From Astrocystis sublimbata (lineage: Eukaryota > Ascomycota > Sordariomycetes > Xylariales > Xylariaceae): a stretch of 64,000 nt of DNA. Within the stretch, counting starts at the first letter, position 1. The number at the start of each line of letters is the position of its first letter. The translations under genes and the position numbers were made by a program. Under the pieces are notes generated by a model, which worked only from the letters and a program-made list of their open reading frames with translations, ran no database searches and was not told the DNA's origin. This document shows, one piece after another, positions 33,146 through 45,103 of the stretch. The DNA is taken from positions 372,001 through 436,000 of the forward strand of contig JAJNNY010000006.1 in assembly GCA_022453515.1 (NCBI GenBank). Reading direction: 5' to 3'.

Positions 33146-36100
33146 TAATCAATCTAACGAAGAAGCAAAAAAAACCAATATATACATACACCCCGTCTAT
33201 GCCTTGAGCGCTTTTTGTTTACCTTAGTATCGGTGACATTCTTTTGATTATCTATAAATGGTGATTTGTCATTTGATTGTTGGTATTGTTTTCTTCTACA
33301 GCGTGGCGTATCATTTGCATGTAGGTAGTCGGTTCAAACGGGCCTACAATGACACGAAGCCATGATAATGTACGGCAAGAACCATGATGGCAGGAATTGC
33401 CCAAGTGCGATTTCAAAAAGGAACATCTTGGTCTTTAGCATGAAAAAGGTCTGGAGCTTCAATGGGATAAAACATTTCTCAAGCAAAGACAGCGCAGAAA
33501 AGGCGGAATGATGTGTGAAATACATGTGATCATGATCAATACAACGAGGACGTGCGGAGACGTATGTGGTAGACGGGACAATCACACAGAGCCGCTGTGA
33601 CTAATTCTCGGCGCGTTTGCCAGCAACGTTATCCGTTCCCAGGTCAGGATTTGATCATGGGCCAGCAGGAAGAGCGACAACTGCCATACGTGGCTTTGGA
33701 GGTCAAGTAAACAGAGCCGAGGGAAACCCTTCTTCTTTTTCTTTTTGTGTAACCCAACAGCTTTCTAGTGGTGGCTGTGCTTGTTGGAAGAGCCGACAGT
33801 GTGCCTAGTATGTGCGATAGGGAGAGGTGGCAGAGGAAGAATAAAAGGGAAATATGCAGCGACATGTAGATTTGCTAGGTTATATACCTGATTGAATAAT
33901 ACGTGGTTTTGCTTTGCTAGAACTTCGGAGCTCGAGCAGTAGTTCTCGTGCGCTCTTTGCGTCTATGCGGGTGACTGACAATTACCTTATTAGGTACACA
34001 CCAGGAATCTTAAACGCACATTTTGATGTTGTCCAGATGCATGCTATGAATGGAAAGACTTTTGATGGCGACGATAACGCGATGGAGATATATATGCCTG
34101 CCAGGCAGGTGCCAGGTTCCTGACCCCGCCCAGGGGTTGTCATGTTATCTCCCATCCCATCGCTAACATCATAAAAAAAGGTGCATGCCTACTTAAGTAC
34201 CTATTCTTCCAACACTCGCCTACAACATACAGACGTGTACTTGATTACTATCTTAATATTGCATGATTTTCCCCATTTCTGATCCTTCACCCTCGCTCTT
34301 GACTGTACCTTGTTTTGCAGGAGTATCCCTTGACTCTCGTGCACTCCCTCGCCCATCCCAACATGCTTGCTTGGTCGGATACTGGGGTGGGCGCTACTCC
34401 TATGACGCCTGTTGAATCGGTTCATGCAGGGACTTCGGACATCGAGGCCACTCACACCTGAGGGAACAATGCAAAGTTTTTCGTTTTTTTCTTCTTCTTT
34501 GCTTTGTCTCATCTCCGCCGACATATACTATGGGGGCCATGGCCTACGAGAGAGACCATGGGCACAATGGGCAATGCGCATCATCTTTGCTGGCACAGGT
34601 TGGCGCTGGGAATCAATGCCAGCGTGTCGTAGTCTGATTAGCTGACCCCCAGGCGCCGGTCGGTCGTTTCCGATGATCAGAAGACAGACGTTGTCCAGTG
34701 GTTCGACGTGCCCGGCCGGGATTTTTATACCTGCTGTAAGGTTTGCCCATTCTGGTGCCAGACAGATGATCTATGATCGACGACAACCTAATCTGCTGAC
34801 CGCTGGCCCGCGCCGCGCACTGCAAGGGAGCAATCTCGACATAACCGCGGCTCGGCAACCATATGCAAGGAAAGGTGTCAGTTAGCAGTCACCGGACATG
34901 TTGTGTTACTATTTTGCAAGCTCGAGATTGAACATGGCAAGCCATTTGAGGACCGGACAATCTGCACTAGCGCAAGCTCCGCATTTATCTTTATTATTTT
35001 CCCATCGCCATGGCATTACCGTACAATACCGACCACAGCCAGCCAACAGTTTCGCCTGACCTAACACCACCTTACTTACCTAGGTGGGTAGGGGCCGATT
35101 CCCTGGTTCACCGCTACGTTGGGACCAAACTCTCCTTGCGTGGGGACAAACATCAGACAAGTGACGATGCGGCAAGCAAGCTGTCATGGCTGGCTGGACC
35201 TGGCAACGGCGTCCCTTTCTCTCTTCACTTCTGGCTGGTACGGGGTTGGTTGGTGGTTGAAAAACAGTCTTGCCCTCAAACAATGCGTGGCCTTGCTTTA
35301 GGAGTTTGCTGCGGTCATACATGTACCGTGACCAGGCTCTCGTTTTCGCCAGTTGGTGCACCCTCATCTGTTGTATTAGGTGTTATTTGGTTTTATTTTC
35401 GTCTGCCTTTTGAAAGAGAGCATCGCCAATAGGAGGGGGAAGCACCACCTTTTCGTCTCATCTACGAGTACGAAATAACCGCCATTTATCTTTTCGGAGC
35501 ACAGACGGGAAGCCGACACTGACACTGTATTAATAGCAGGATACTTGCACTCTTCCTTTGCTCCAGCCGGCGTCACGTCACAGACGGACAATTTCGGGTG
35601 CGCTAATAATTTAAGCTTTCTTAATCTGCGTAGCTACTCGGCTAGACTGACGTTGATAAAGACAGGTGCAGTCCCAATAAAGACCGAGGGAGAAAAAAAC
35701 CATGGTCCTTGGCTGATCGAGAAGCTCGTATACGTGTAGTCGAGAGCTTGAGGTTGGCAGTTTACTCGCAACACGGAATTCGCCCCTTACTCATCGCCGA
35801 CGCCAACATCCCGGCGGATACAGAAGCCTGCATCCTACCCGGCCAGCCGCTTGCCGCGCCGTGGATGCATGTGTATGCAAAGTGTCGTCGAGGCTATTCC
35901 CGTCGCCGTCAGTTGATTTGATTACCTACCTCTGCGGAAGACTTCTGGTCTGGGGGTGTCATCAAGAGGTATTGTAGAAGGGTCGCACGGTCACAGGCTT
36001 GATAGACAACCTTGGAACACTCTGGGTAGACGCATTCGATGGAGCAATGGCCTGGCGGTGGTCCCGATGCAACGGATAGACGGAGATTCGAGGATGAAAG

Positions 36101-36233
36101 TCTCAGGTAACACTGTTGACGCGTGCATACGAAGGGAAAGTGTTATCAGACAGGTACTACCACCACTACCACCACTGCACTTGCAGCCACAGGTGCCGCG
36201 GTTCGTTGCTGCAACTGGCAGTTGGTTGTTTTC
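33146..36233. other. Intergenic region between the DUF7053 gene and the GPCR gene
   Basis: About 3.1 kb without a gene I can support. A 140-codon plus frame at 35010-35432 has unremarkable composition and no motif. A CACCACTACCACCACTGC-type tract at 36155-36180 lies just before the GPCR start and is open in the GPCR frame but has no ATG. Confidence 0.55.
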
Positions 36234-38400
36234 ATGATAATGTCGCCTTCTCGACATCTACTGGCCGGCGGCGCAACCGATTTGATGTCTACGACCTACG
36301 ATCGCGCTACAATGAAGCGCGCTTTCACACACAATGTCGACCCTGCAGATTCAGATATGTTGGCCGAGATGTGGGTGTCCTTCTCCTTTTCTGCTATCAG
36401 CGTGGCATCGGCCCTGTTCGCCTTCTACTGGTTCATCCGGATGAGGAGAGGTTTCCGTCAAGAGTAAGTCAGCTGGAAGTGCCACTCTTCATATAGCAGA
36501 TACGTCTGCGGCAGCAGAAGATATTGACAATTTTGTGTGTAGAATGATCATGCTATTGATACAGAGTGATATGGCCAAGACATTATGGCTCCTTATCAAC
36601 CCCATGTTCTACTTCATCACCGGCAAGTCCTTCGGCTCGAGCCATCTATTCTGCCAGGTCTCTGGCTTCTTCCTCGCAGTTACCGTCGAGGCATCCGACA
36701 TCGCCGTCCTCTTGATTGCCATCCACACAGCCCTGTTCGTCGTCAAACACCAATACCCCGGCGTAGCCGCTTTTGGTCTGCAGCCCTACAGGCGCATCGC
36801 CTACACGCTCTGGGCTGTCGTGCCCTTCGTCCTCGCCGCCATCGTGCCCATATCTGGAGCTAGTTTTGCCGACAACGGGCCTTATTGCTACCTCCCGATC
36901 CGCCCAGAATGGTACCACAACGCCCTCACTTGGATACCACGATACATTATCCTGAGCTTCATCATCGTCACTTACGCATGGCTATACCTGTGGGTCTATG
37001 TCCGCTTTCGTCGCTTCGCAGAGGATCAGAGGCGCGCCAGTACCCTGAGTGCCCAGTCCGCCGATTCGTCCACGCGTCTGCGAGCGAAGCGGAAATGGAG
37101 AAGCCACAGCGTCCCCACGACACCGTCTCTAGCGACCCATCACCTCCTAGATTCGCCGTTGCCCGGCACTTCTAAAGCCGACTCGCTGAAGCTCCGCCAG
37201 TGCTCAGTCGCCTCGACTGTGAGCACGTTGCAAATCGGTGAGGGTCCGAGTCTGCCGCCCACGGCCGAGGCTCAACCACGCCCATTGGCAGCTCGGAGGC
37301 CTTCGATTGCGTGGAATATAGTCGAATTCGGCCATGACGGCAGCGGCACGCCAAATGTCCCCATGTCCGCAAACGTCGAGATCGGCTCACTTAGTCCGAG
37401 GACAAGGGCTGCCGCGGTGCCTTCCAGCAGTTTCAGCAGAGCTGATGGTAATTTGAATTATAACATACCGACAACGGAGTCGGACGAGACAACCATTCAA
37501 GAGCCAAGGCCAACATACCATTCCATTAGTAAAAATCCATCTTCTCATAATCTATACAACGCCCAACGGAGTAGGTGGAAACGACGATTCACAGAGACAG
37601 GATCATACCCAGATACCAGGCGACCCAGGAACTCCATAGCGAACCTCATCAAAGCACTGCGACAGGGACCGCCGCGGGCACCGCGCGGAAGCTCTGCGGA
37701 GGAAGAATTCGATGCCGGAAGCGCCCCGCCATCGCCGTCAGTTCACCTGACCACGGAGGGTTCGGAGGATCTGATGCGGCAGTCCCGCGAGCGGATGCGG
37801 CGCCAGCTGCGGCTGCTCTTCGTGTACCCGGCCATCTACACGTTGACGTGGATCGCGCCGTTCGTGGCGCACGTGAGCCAGTACTACGTCGTCTACCCGG
37901 TGCCCCACGTCCTTGCCAGCAGTAGTAGCAGCGGTTACAACTCCAACAGCACCGTTTCCGAGGTCCTCGGTGCTTGGGCTTCGCTTGCCGGCAGTCACCA
38001 ATCCAAGCAGGAACCCCTGGCCCTCCGCATCATCAGCACCGCGAGCCTGTGCATCGGCACCGCCGTCGACTGCGGCTTCTTCTCAGCCTGGGAGCGCCCC
38101 TGGAAGCACCAGCGCGGCGGTTTCTGGGAGAACCTGGCGCTGCGCCTGCGGCTGTCCCGCTTCTTCGGAGGCGCCAGGGAGAACGGGCCGGGACGCAACC
38201 GCGACGAGCGGGTCGCGGACGCGAGGGCGGCTACTACGAGGCGCGCCAGGGAGAGGGAGCGCGAGAGCGGGACCACTGCTGCGGGCGGCAGTGCTGCGGA
38301 TGGTGGTGGCGGGACTGTACCGACCACGGGCGGGAGATCGAGCCAGACGGGGAGGCGGAGGGAGTGGTGGGATGCTTTGGAGGAGGAGGCGGGGTTGTGA
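36234..38400 (+). CDS. Git3-type G-protein-coupled receptor
   Basis: Exons 36234-36463 and 36543-38400; 695 residues. The 79-nt intron (donor GTAAGT, acceptor TGTAG) joins RMRRGFRQ-E to MIMLLIQSDMAKTLWLLINP, a conserved loop-1/TM2 junction of the Git3/Gpr1 class, which in yeasts senses glucose and signals through G-alpha and cAMP. Seven membrane segments can be placed: TM1 in exon 1 (MWVSFSFSAISVASALFAFY), TM2-TM5 within residues 78-230 (including SGFFLAVTVEASDIAVLLIA and YIILSFIIVTYAWLYLWVYV), a very long disordered third inner loop (about 230-495), then RRQLRLLFVYPAIYTLTWIA (Git3 C-terminal domain, TM6) and TM7 (LALRIISTASLCIGTAVDC). The tail is Arg- and Gly-rich. The start could be 36234 or 36240; no ATG occurs earlier in the frame. 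The ligand cannot be told from sequence. Confidence 0.88.
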
Positions 38401-40265
38401 GGGGGGTTGGATCGTTCCAGTGGCGGTCTATTTGCTGGTCTCCCTTTTCATGAATGAAGAGGGCGCCTTTCTCGCGATTGTCATAGGGAAAATCGCATAC
38501 TAGGACTGCAGCTAGGTTTCTCTGGATGGTTTATGTTGCATCACCGGCGCTTGGTTTTGTTGATTCGCTGGTTTGGGCTTTCCATATCTTATGGATGCCG
38601 CATGATACCCATAGCGTGCGAGGGCTACCTACCTAGTACGTGCTTGTTTTGATATATACAGGATGCATATTACTACATAGGCAGGGAGGATGGCGGGCCT
38701 GGTTATCGAGGGTGACTTGGCTTAGCAACCTCCAATAAAGGGTTGAATAGGTATTTCAACTGGTGAACATTCCAAATGAGTACTTTGGGTTGGTGTTGGA
38801 TTCGTGTACAGGGCCTCGCCTTCAACTACTTACTTATATGCACAAGAATGATTTATGCCCTGGTGAAAAATCATATAACCGCATGAAATTCGGGCCGGAA
38901 ATTGGCCATTGTGATGTTGCATAGAGGTAGGTAGGTACCTTGTGCTGTATACGACCTTGTCTTCGAGAAGGAGGGCGAGTGAAGCGTGCGAATCAGACCT
39001 CGACTATATGTTCTCCTGAATTCATATCACCACCCGTGGGGTTCTTAATTTCCTAGTTACATGGGCTACCAGACCAATCAGCCCTTTGCTTGCTTGCCCT
39101 TGTATACTTAGGTATTCTCTATCTGACGAGGAGTCATTGGGTGTACTACCACCATGTGCCTGCATGCACCTGAGGGATGATCACACCGAGTGGCGGCCCA
39201 TTTGGATGGTTGGGTCCCGTCTTCCCTTCGCTGCCCATTCCATTTATTAGACATACTGTGTTTGTTCGAACGAACTGTTATATTCGAGTCCGTAGTCTGA
39301 TCATGAAGTTCGTGTCAAGAAATAAAAGCTAGGCAATCTACCACAAGAGTGTGCGAGAGGGCTCCGTGGTCTGAAATACTCACATACAGACAGGATAATG
39401 AGACTTCTTGCGGTACATATTTCTAACTCCTTTGAAATATTCAGCTATTCTAGTGCTGTGCTGAGATTCAAACAGCAGGTGACGCGATGGGAGGCACTCG
39501 TGTACCATGAACAAACACTGATTCGTTTAGAATACTGCAACCCATTTTTCATACACTTCTATCTCATGTATCTATAACGGATGGTAATGATGCTGCAGAT
39601 CCTTTCGGGGTTCTCAAGTTTAGCATTGGACAGCCAAGCAGCCACCTGGCGAAAGTCGTCGGGGTAACAGTAGTGTTATGGGTTGCAATGAACCACCCGT
39701 TTGTTGTCAGGTTCATATTGATTAAGTCGCATACCAAACTGACTATGTAGGGCTCAGTTGTCTCGTAGTCAAATGCTATCTATATGAGAGACACGTAAAT
39801 CTGTGTGTCGTCGGCCCGTATCCTGCCTGTACCGCTGCTGATTGATCGACTCCAGTCATTAAAAACAATCGCAATGCACCACGTGTTATATGTGCCTGCA
39901 GCTGACAAAAGTGAAAACTGACACAGACTGATGGTCGATGGGGATCGAGAGATGAATGGCTCAAGTCACTTATCCGACAGCGCCAAAACTACTGGGGGTG
40001 TTGCATCCGGGCCTGTGTGAGTCTGACTAAGAGCCGTCACAGGGGACACGGCATGCCTCGAACAGGCACCCCATCCACGAACCCTGCCGTTGTCGGATGC
40101 TGGCCTTCCAGGGGCTCGGATGCTCACCCAACGGCAAGATATAAGACTTCGCAAATTCTTACCTACCCCAGGAATTCTAATTGTTCCTTTGCCTTCTCTG
40201 ATCTCCTCTTTCTTCTGGTTTTTTTTCTTCTTTTTTGTTTTTTTTCTTCTTGTGCACCCCCGGAT
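38401..40265. other. Intergenic region between the GPCR gene and the amidotransferase gene (both 3' ends)
   Basis: Convergent 3' flanks, 1.9 kb. No gene seen. TAGGTAGGTACC motifs occur at 38925-38940. A T-rich tract with TTC interruptions (about 40217-40251) lies just beyond the amidotransferase stop; on that gene's strand it is A-rich and may help 3'-end formation. Confidence 0.6.
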
Positions 40266-41111
40266 CTATTCATGCAGGAACCGCAGGAAAGCCTGTGCGA
40301 CAGCAACGCCGTCCTGCTTGTTGGCAACACGGCCGACACCGTCCTCGTAGATATCGTCGCCAACAATACCACCGTACTTGCGCATGTCCAGGATTTCGCG
40401 CACCATCTCCTCTGTGAACTCAGGGTGCCCCTGCACGGATATCATGCGACCGGGTATGTACATGGCCTGGTTGGCGCAGACGTTTGTGCGAGCTAGCTGG
40501 ACGACCCCAGGAGGGAAGTTGAGCACGGCATCGCGGTGCATTTGGTGGATCGACTGTAAGACAATTGTGTCAGCGGTCGTGGAGCTCGAGCAGGTGCTTT
40601 GTACGAGAGGAGGGATTAGATCTCGACTTACCAACTTCTCCGTGCCGAAGAAATGCTTTCCCTCGTCTGTGAGCTCGTGCTCGACAACACTAACTTCCCA
40701 GCCCCTTGTGTTCCTACCCAGTTCGGCACCGAGAGCACGGCCGATGATTTGATGGCCGTAGCAGACGCCAATGACACGAATACGGCCGCCTTCTAGACAA
40801 CGCTTGGTGAATTGCACGAGACGAATAATCCATTCATCGTTATCGAACGCATTGTATTTCGAGCCCGTGATCAGGATGGCGTCGATGGTCTCAGGGTCCG
40901 GATAGGCTGCCGGGTCATTAACAACGTCGTGGAAAGATAGCGACAGCTGGGATTCCAAAGATGCAGGCTGGGGGAGGGCGGCGCAGGCGCGCTCGAACAT
41001 GTGGGTGAAGACGCCGCCATACGATTGGTATTTGGCCTTGATGCCCGGGACCGGCGTGTCGGCCTCGAGTATGGCAAGCCGGACAGGCATATCGACGTCT
41101 TGGGATCCCAT
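40266..41111 (-). CDS. Class I glutamine-amidotransferase-like protein
   Basis: Exons (minus strand) 41111-40632 and 40553-40266; 255 residues after splicing. The 78-nt intron (GTAAGT donor, GCTGAC branch, TTACAG acceptor) is a multiple of three and has no stop, so the unspliced frame is also open for 281 codons. Splicing is preferred because it joins FFGTEKL to SIHQMHRDAV, the usual spacing in this family. The GATase triad is present: Cys117 in the nucleophile elbow GVCYGHQIIG, His203 and Glu205 in GHPEF. There is no fused synthase domain, as in yeast stand-alone proteins of this type; the acceptor substrate is unknown. A second possible start is Met8 (MPVRLAILEADTPVPG). It is probably cytosolic. 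Confidence 0.92.
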   Translation of the reverse strand: MGSQDVDMPVRLAILEADTPVPGIKAKYQSYGGVFTHMFERACAALPQPASLESQLSLSFHDVVNDPAAYPDPETIDAILITGSKYNAFDNDEWIIRLVQFTKRCLEGGRIRVIGVCYGHQIIGRALGAELGRNTRGWEVSVVEHELTDEGKHFFGTEKLVSRDLIPPLVQSTCSSSTTADTIVLQSIHQMHRDAVLNFPPGVVQLARTNVCANQAMYIPGRMISVQGHPEFTEEMVREILDMRKYGGIVGDDIYEDGVGRVANKQDGVAVAQAFLRFLHE

Positions 41112-44100
41112 GACTATCTAGTATGGGAGGCTGGCTACGGTTTGGCCACTCGAACGGAACGGACGGTGTCTATAATGTGTGCTTGAGGGGGGTGTGGACG
41201 GAGTAAATAATTAGGCAAGCAATGCAAGCAGGGAAGGGGAAAGGAAACAAAGGCGGCAAGGCGCGGCAAGCAAGAGAGTGCGAGAGAGTGCAGAGAGCAC
41301 GACACGCAGGGATGGCGATATCGGCCGGTTGGTCAGTATCAGCAGGGCAGTCCTAGACGATTGGGAGAGAGATAACGAAATAGGTATAAAGACACGACAC
41401 GACGGCCGGCCGGCCCCAGATTTATAGAAAGAAGCCGGGTGGTGGAGGACGGACGGTGGACGGTGGACGAGGTTGTGGACAAGACCAGAGGACCAGAGGA
41501 TCAGAGGGTCAGAGGGATTGTGTAAAGGTGGAGGATGGGATGATGGGATGGGATGGACGGGCGCTGCGCGGGTTGAGAGAGATTGTGTGGAATGTAACTC
41601 GCAAACACTCACCCCGACAATTCACTTACTGTTCAACAGTGCTGCGACAATCTACCGACTCGCCCGCCCATCGTGCAGCTACCATTGTCCCGGCGGCGTT
41701 CATCCAGTCCAGAGAGACCCACGGCCTCTCCGACCCACGACCACAACCCCTCGCAGCTATACGCAGCACCCGAGGCACCCTCGCCTCCCCATATGCTCAT
41801 CTCGTGCGCTAGCGCCGCCTAGTATACCTGAGCAGAGGAGAGGAGAGGAGAGGAGCAGACTAACGTCACGTAAGTACCTACCTCTATCCGTCCTACACCT
41901 GGCTTACACACATCCCATACTGACTAGTTACCTCGTACATCGAGGTTGCGACGACAGATGGACGTGGTATCGCTGTAAGGAAGATCGGATCCGGAGCTGG
42001 GCCAGTATGGGTGGCCGTGGTGTTCACTGGCCTGCCAAGGCCGCATGGCCCAAGCTTCTGCCTGCATGACGTGGTGCTTGTGGTGTTGTACTGGAGAAGC
42101 CGAGCAAGGTGAAGACGGGATTTCGATCTCTTGTGCTCTGCTCTGTGCGAACCACCTGCAACCTCGGGAAGAGAGAAAGGAAGGATGGCTAGGCTAGAGT
42201 GGCTATGGGCTAGTACGATTGTCTCGGTGTGGGGTGTTGCATTTGGCCTTTACTGCGGGCCTGCATAGGTGCTGTACCGAATCTACCTACACAGGTACCC
42301 TAAGCACCTGCCTACATGTAAGTACTGCAACTGCTGCCAGGGGTGGCAGGCAGAACCGTACCTACTCGTATAAGGTTGGTGCACTATGACATGCCGTGCT
42401 GTGCCAGCATGCTGCAGAAGACTCGAATCAGGTACCTACTACCTACTACCTATACCTACATCTACATCATGGATGCTACATGTACTATGTACGTGTACAG
42501 CAGAATTGCACAGCAGAATTCTGGCAGAACTGCAGCACTGCGGAACTGCAGTTCGTACCTCGTGAAGCACTAACTGTACTCAACATAGGTACACCCCTAC
42601 CTACTGCGCATCGAACCCCGCCCTGGTCCGGCAGGCGTTGGCGGCATGTCGTCTATCTCTCACAAATCGGGGAGTTCCCGTCCTGTCTCGTTGCTGATAG
42701 GCGAAGCCTCGAGTCCGCCTTCGAAGAAACGCCTGGTTTAGGAATGGAAACGGAAGGGTCCAAGGTTCTGTCACATCTTTCCGACCTGTCCCATGTATTC
42801 CTCCAGCACCAGCACCAGTGCCCAGCAGCCCCAGGTGGTATTCCATGCGCCACACAGGGGGACAAGATGCCGTTGCATTGTGGCTTTTGTCTCATTGGCC
42901 GCCATCGTGGGCGGCGCTTCCTACATGCATGCATGTGGTGAGAACTTCAAAGCCTAAAGCTACCCCGGATATGCTACGCACTTCACTCTGCCATGTACGT
43001 AATCGAGCTGATGCCCTTGCTGGTACGCGCAACGCGGGTAGAACGCAGCCGTACGATGCCAATTGGTCTCTGATTTGTCGCCGTACTGCGTTACCACTCA
43101 TGGATGTGGGACTTTTATTACTGCACCGATCTGGCACGCTTCTCTGGCGAGTGATTGGGACGTTGAGGCTCTAGCTCTGCTCTGCGGCACGGCACGGCGA
43201 ATCGAAACAAAGCCCAGCCCCATCGACGTGTTGGAAACTATCCGAAAGGGACCTGGGGCCTGCATCGTACTCCGGGGTGGCCCACATCCAGATCGGAGAC
43301 GGCAACAGTCCGCGAGCATGGGATGGCCAGCCGAGCCAGCTTACATACATACCACCAGCCCCTAGCCAACCGGGCCCTGTTCCACCAGGAGCTCTGCCAT
43401 GCTTCTCTGCCTTCGAATGGCCATCTTCTTTCCCTTTTCCCTGTTGAAATCCCCGTGGGCCAGCTTGCTGACCGTGACCTGGATGCAACAGAGAGTTGTA
43501 GAGTAAGACAACGCTATAATCTTGATGTTGCTCGGGGGTACAGGCAATACCTTCTCCACGGACTTAACGTAGTACCCGTCTAAGTGTTGGCAGAAGTTGG
43601 TCGGGTCACTTGGCATAGTAGACGGCCAATTACTTGTACCAAATGTGCGGTCTGTATCTAGGTACACGGACTGGATCCAAGTGCCCCCCGGATGAGTCCA
43701 TGACAATTATTCGAGTGTGAGAGGCACAAACATCGGGCCATCCACGTTTTCGATTGAGCACAACACAACTACATCTCAGAAGCAATTGGAAATAGTGATA
43801 TGCAATGAGATGTCACAAAAATGAATAAGTCGAATGTAGCGGCCAGGCAGACCCCGAGAAAATACAACCGGTCTAGGGTATATTGATAAGGATTTTTATT
43901 TTACTTTTCGTAGATCCGTGTAGCCGAGTTCACCACGAGTGCACTCCCGCCCGCTTTCAAAGAACTATTGGATAAGTTGTAACTTTCACAACTGTATATC
44001 CTTACTGTTCGCCCCTCTTACAATGCTCCCTCTGCATTATCTATTCCAGGACCATGGAAAAAGAACGAAAATGTCAGAACTTTATGGCACGACATATGGA

Positions 44101-44763
44101 GCTAACTTAAAAAGGAACGGGAAAATGAACACAGCAACATTGGTAAGGATCGTGAAACGGGTCCGTCAGCCGAAAAGGTAGGTTTTAGCGAGTGCTCAGT
44201 CGTAATACATGTCTCTGTTCATCACTGGAGTTTAATCACATGCCAAGGAACAACAAATAATTATACGGCCGAACTTCGCCCAAGTAAATCATCCAATCAC
44301 CATTTCATAGCAAGTCCGCTTTACAGTGAAGCAGTGAAACTAGAAGCAAGGCCACTCACAAACATTGCATGTATCGAGCATGTAGACGATGTTAATGATC
44401 TATCAGAGCAAACAACGACTCTTTGAGTCTTTTCTCAGTGTCAAATCTATCACGGGTCTCACCGGTCACATCAAGCTCACGATCCCCTCCACATCCAAAC
44501 ACCCTTCGCAGTGTATTGCCGTATTCTCAAGCGTTGAACATGGACTTGGTAACGATGGGTTTGGCTCTGGGGATCGGATGCAGGTTGGAATCCCGATATG
44601 CAAGGTGCCCAGCGCCGTAAATGTACCTCATGCGAGGCGTAATTGATTACGCGAAGATCCTGATTTGGTAAGGTATCGTAGTCGTTTGCGCGCGAATCAT
44701 CGACTAGCGGGATTGCTTCTTGCCAACAACGGAACAGGATGGGGGTCACACACTTTCTACAGC
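41112..44763. other. Intergenic region right of the amidotransferase gene
   Basis: The first 500 bp are the amidotransferase promoter and leader, with purine-rich direct repeats (GACGGTGGACGGTGG at 41451-41468, CCAGAGGACCAGAGGATCAGAGG around 41485-41510, GAGGA repeats at about 41834-41855). TACCTACTACC-like motifs cluster at 42270-42470. Frames of 180-200 codons at 41473-42069 and 42396-42941 are low-quality and unrecognisable. No gene supported. Confidence 0.55.
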
Positions 44764-45103
44764 ATGGCGCTATTAACATCACAGCTGGAGGTTAGTCCTC
44801 CCATGATATATTCGATAGACGCGGCATCCTTCACCAAACCCCTAAGCTCCATCACGACTCGGCAGATGTTGGTCCAATTATACACTCACCGCCATAAGCG
44901 AACTTATAAGCTCAGATCCTCAATAGCCTACTGGGTGCGGACTCCGAGTTGGCCAGGACACTCGCTGACTTTAACGCAATGGACAGCCAGCTCGTAGCTT
45001 TACAACGAGCTTCCGGCGGGCAATTGGAGCCGGATAGTGAGGATCTTGACGCAGGAGGCTTCGCTCTTAAGCTGCTGAATTGTTCAAGAGAACCGACCCG
45101 ATG
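44764..45103 (+). pseudogene. Possible coding remnant or tiny two-exon gene
   Basis: The second block, 44920-45103, reads ILNSLLGADSELARTLADFN, then AMDSQLVALQRASGGQLE, PDSEDLDAGGFALKLLN and a stop. It looks like genuine helical protein and follows a splice-like CTCAG at 44915-44919. It can be joined in frame to a start at 44764 (MALLTSQLE, donor GTTAGT at 44791) through a 129-nt intron, giving about 70 residues. Upstream sequence offers no convincing further exons. I do not recognise the family. It may be the end of a decayed gene or chance. Confidence 0.25.

Noticed and set aside
35010..35432. Plus-strand 140-codon frame
   Set aside because: No recognisable domain, no supporting splice structure, and overlapping minus-strand frames of similar quality.
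36123..36233. Upstream extension of the GPCR frame (Thr-rich)
   Set aside because: The frame is open but has no ATG before 36234; an extra 5' exon would be needed and no clear splice pair was found.
41473..42069. Plus-strand 198-codon frame right of the amidotransferase gene
   Set aside because: It is built from GGA/CAGAGG repeats and shows no protein similarity. It lies in the likely promoter of the minus-strand gene.
42396..42941. Plus-strand 181-codon frame
   Set aside because: Random-looking composition, overlapped by frames of similar length on both strands, no motifs.
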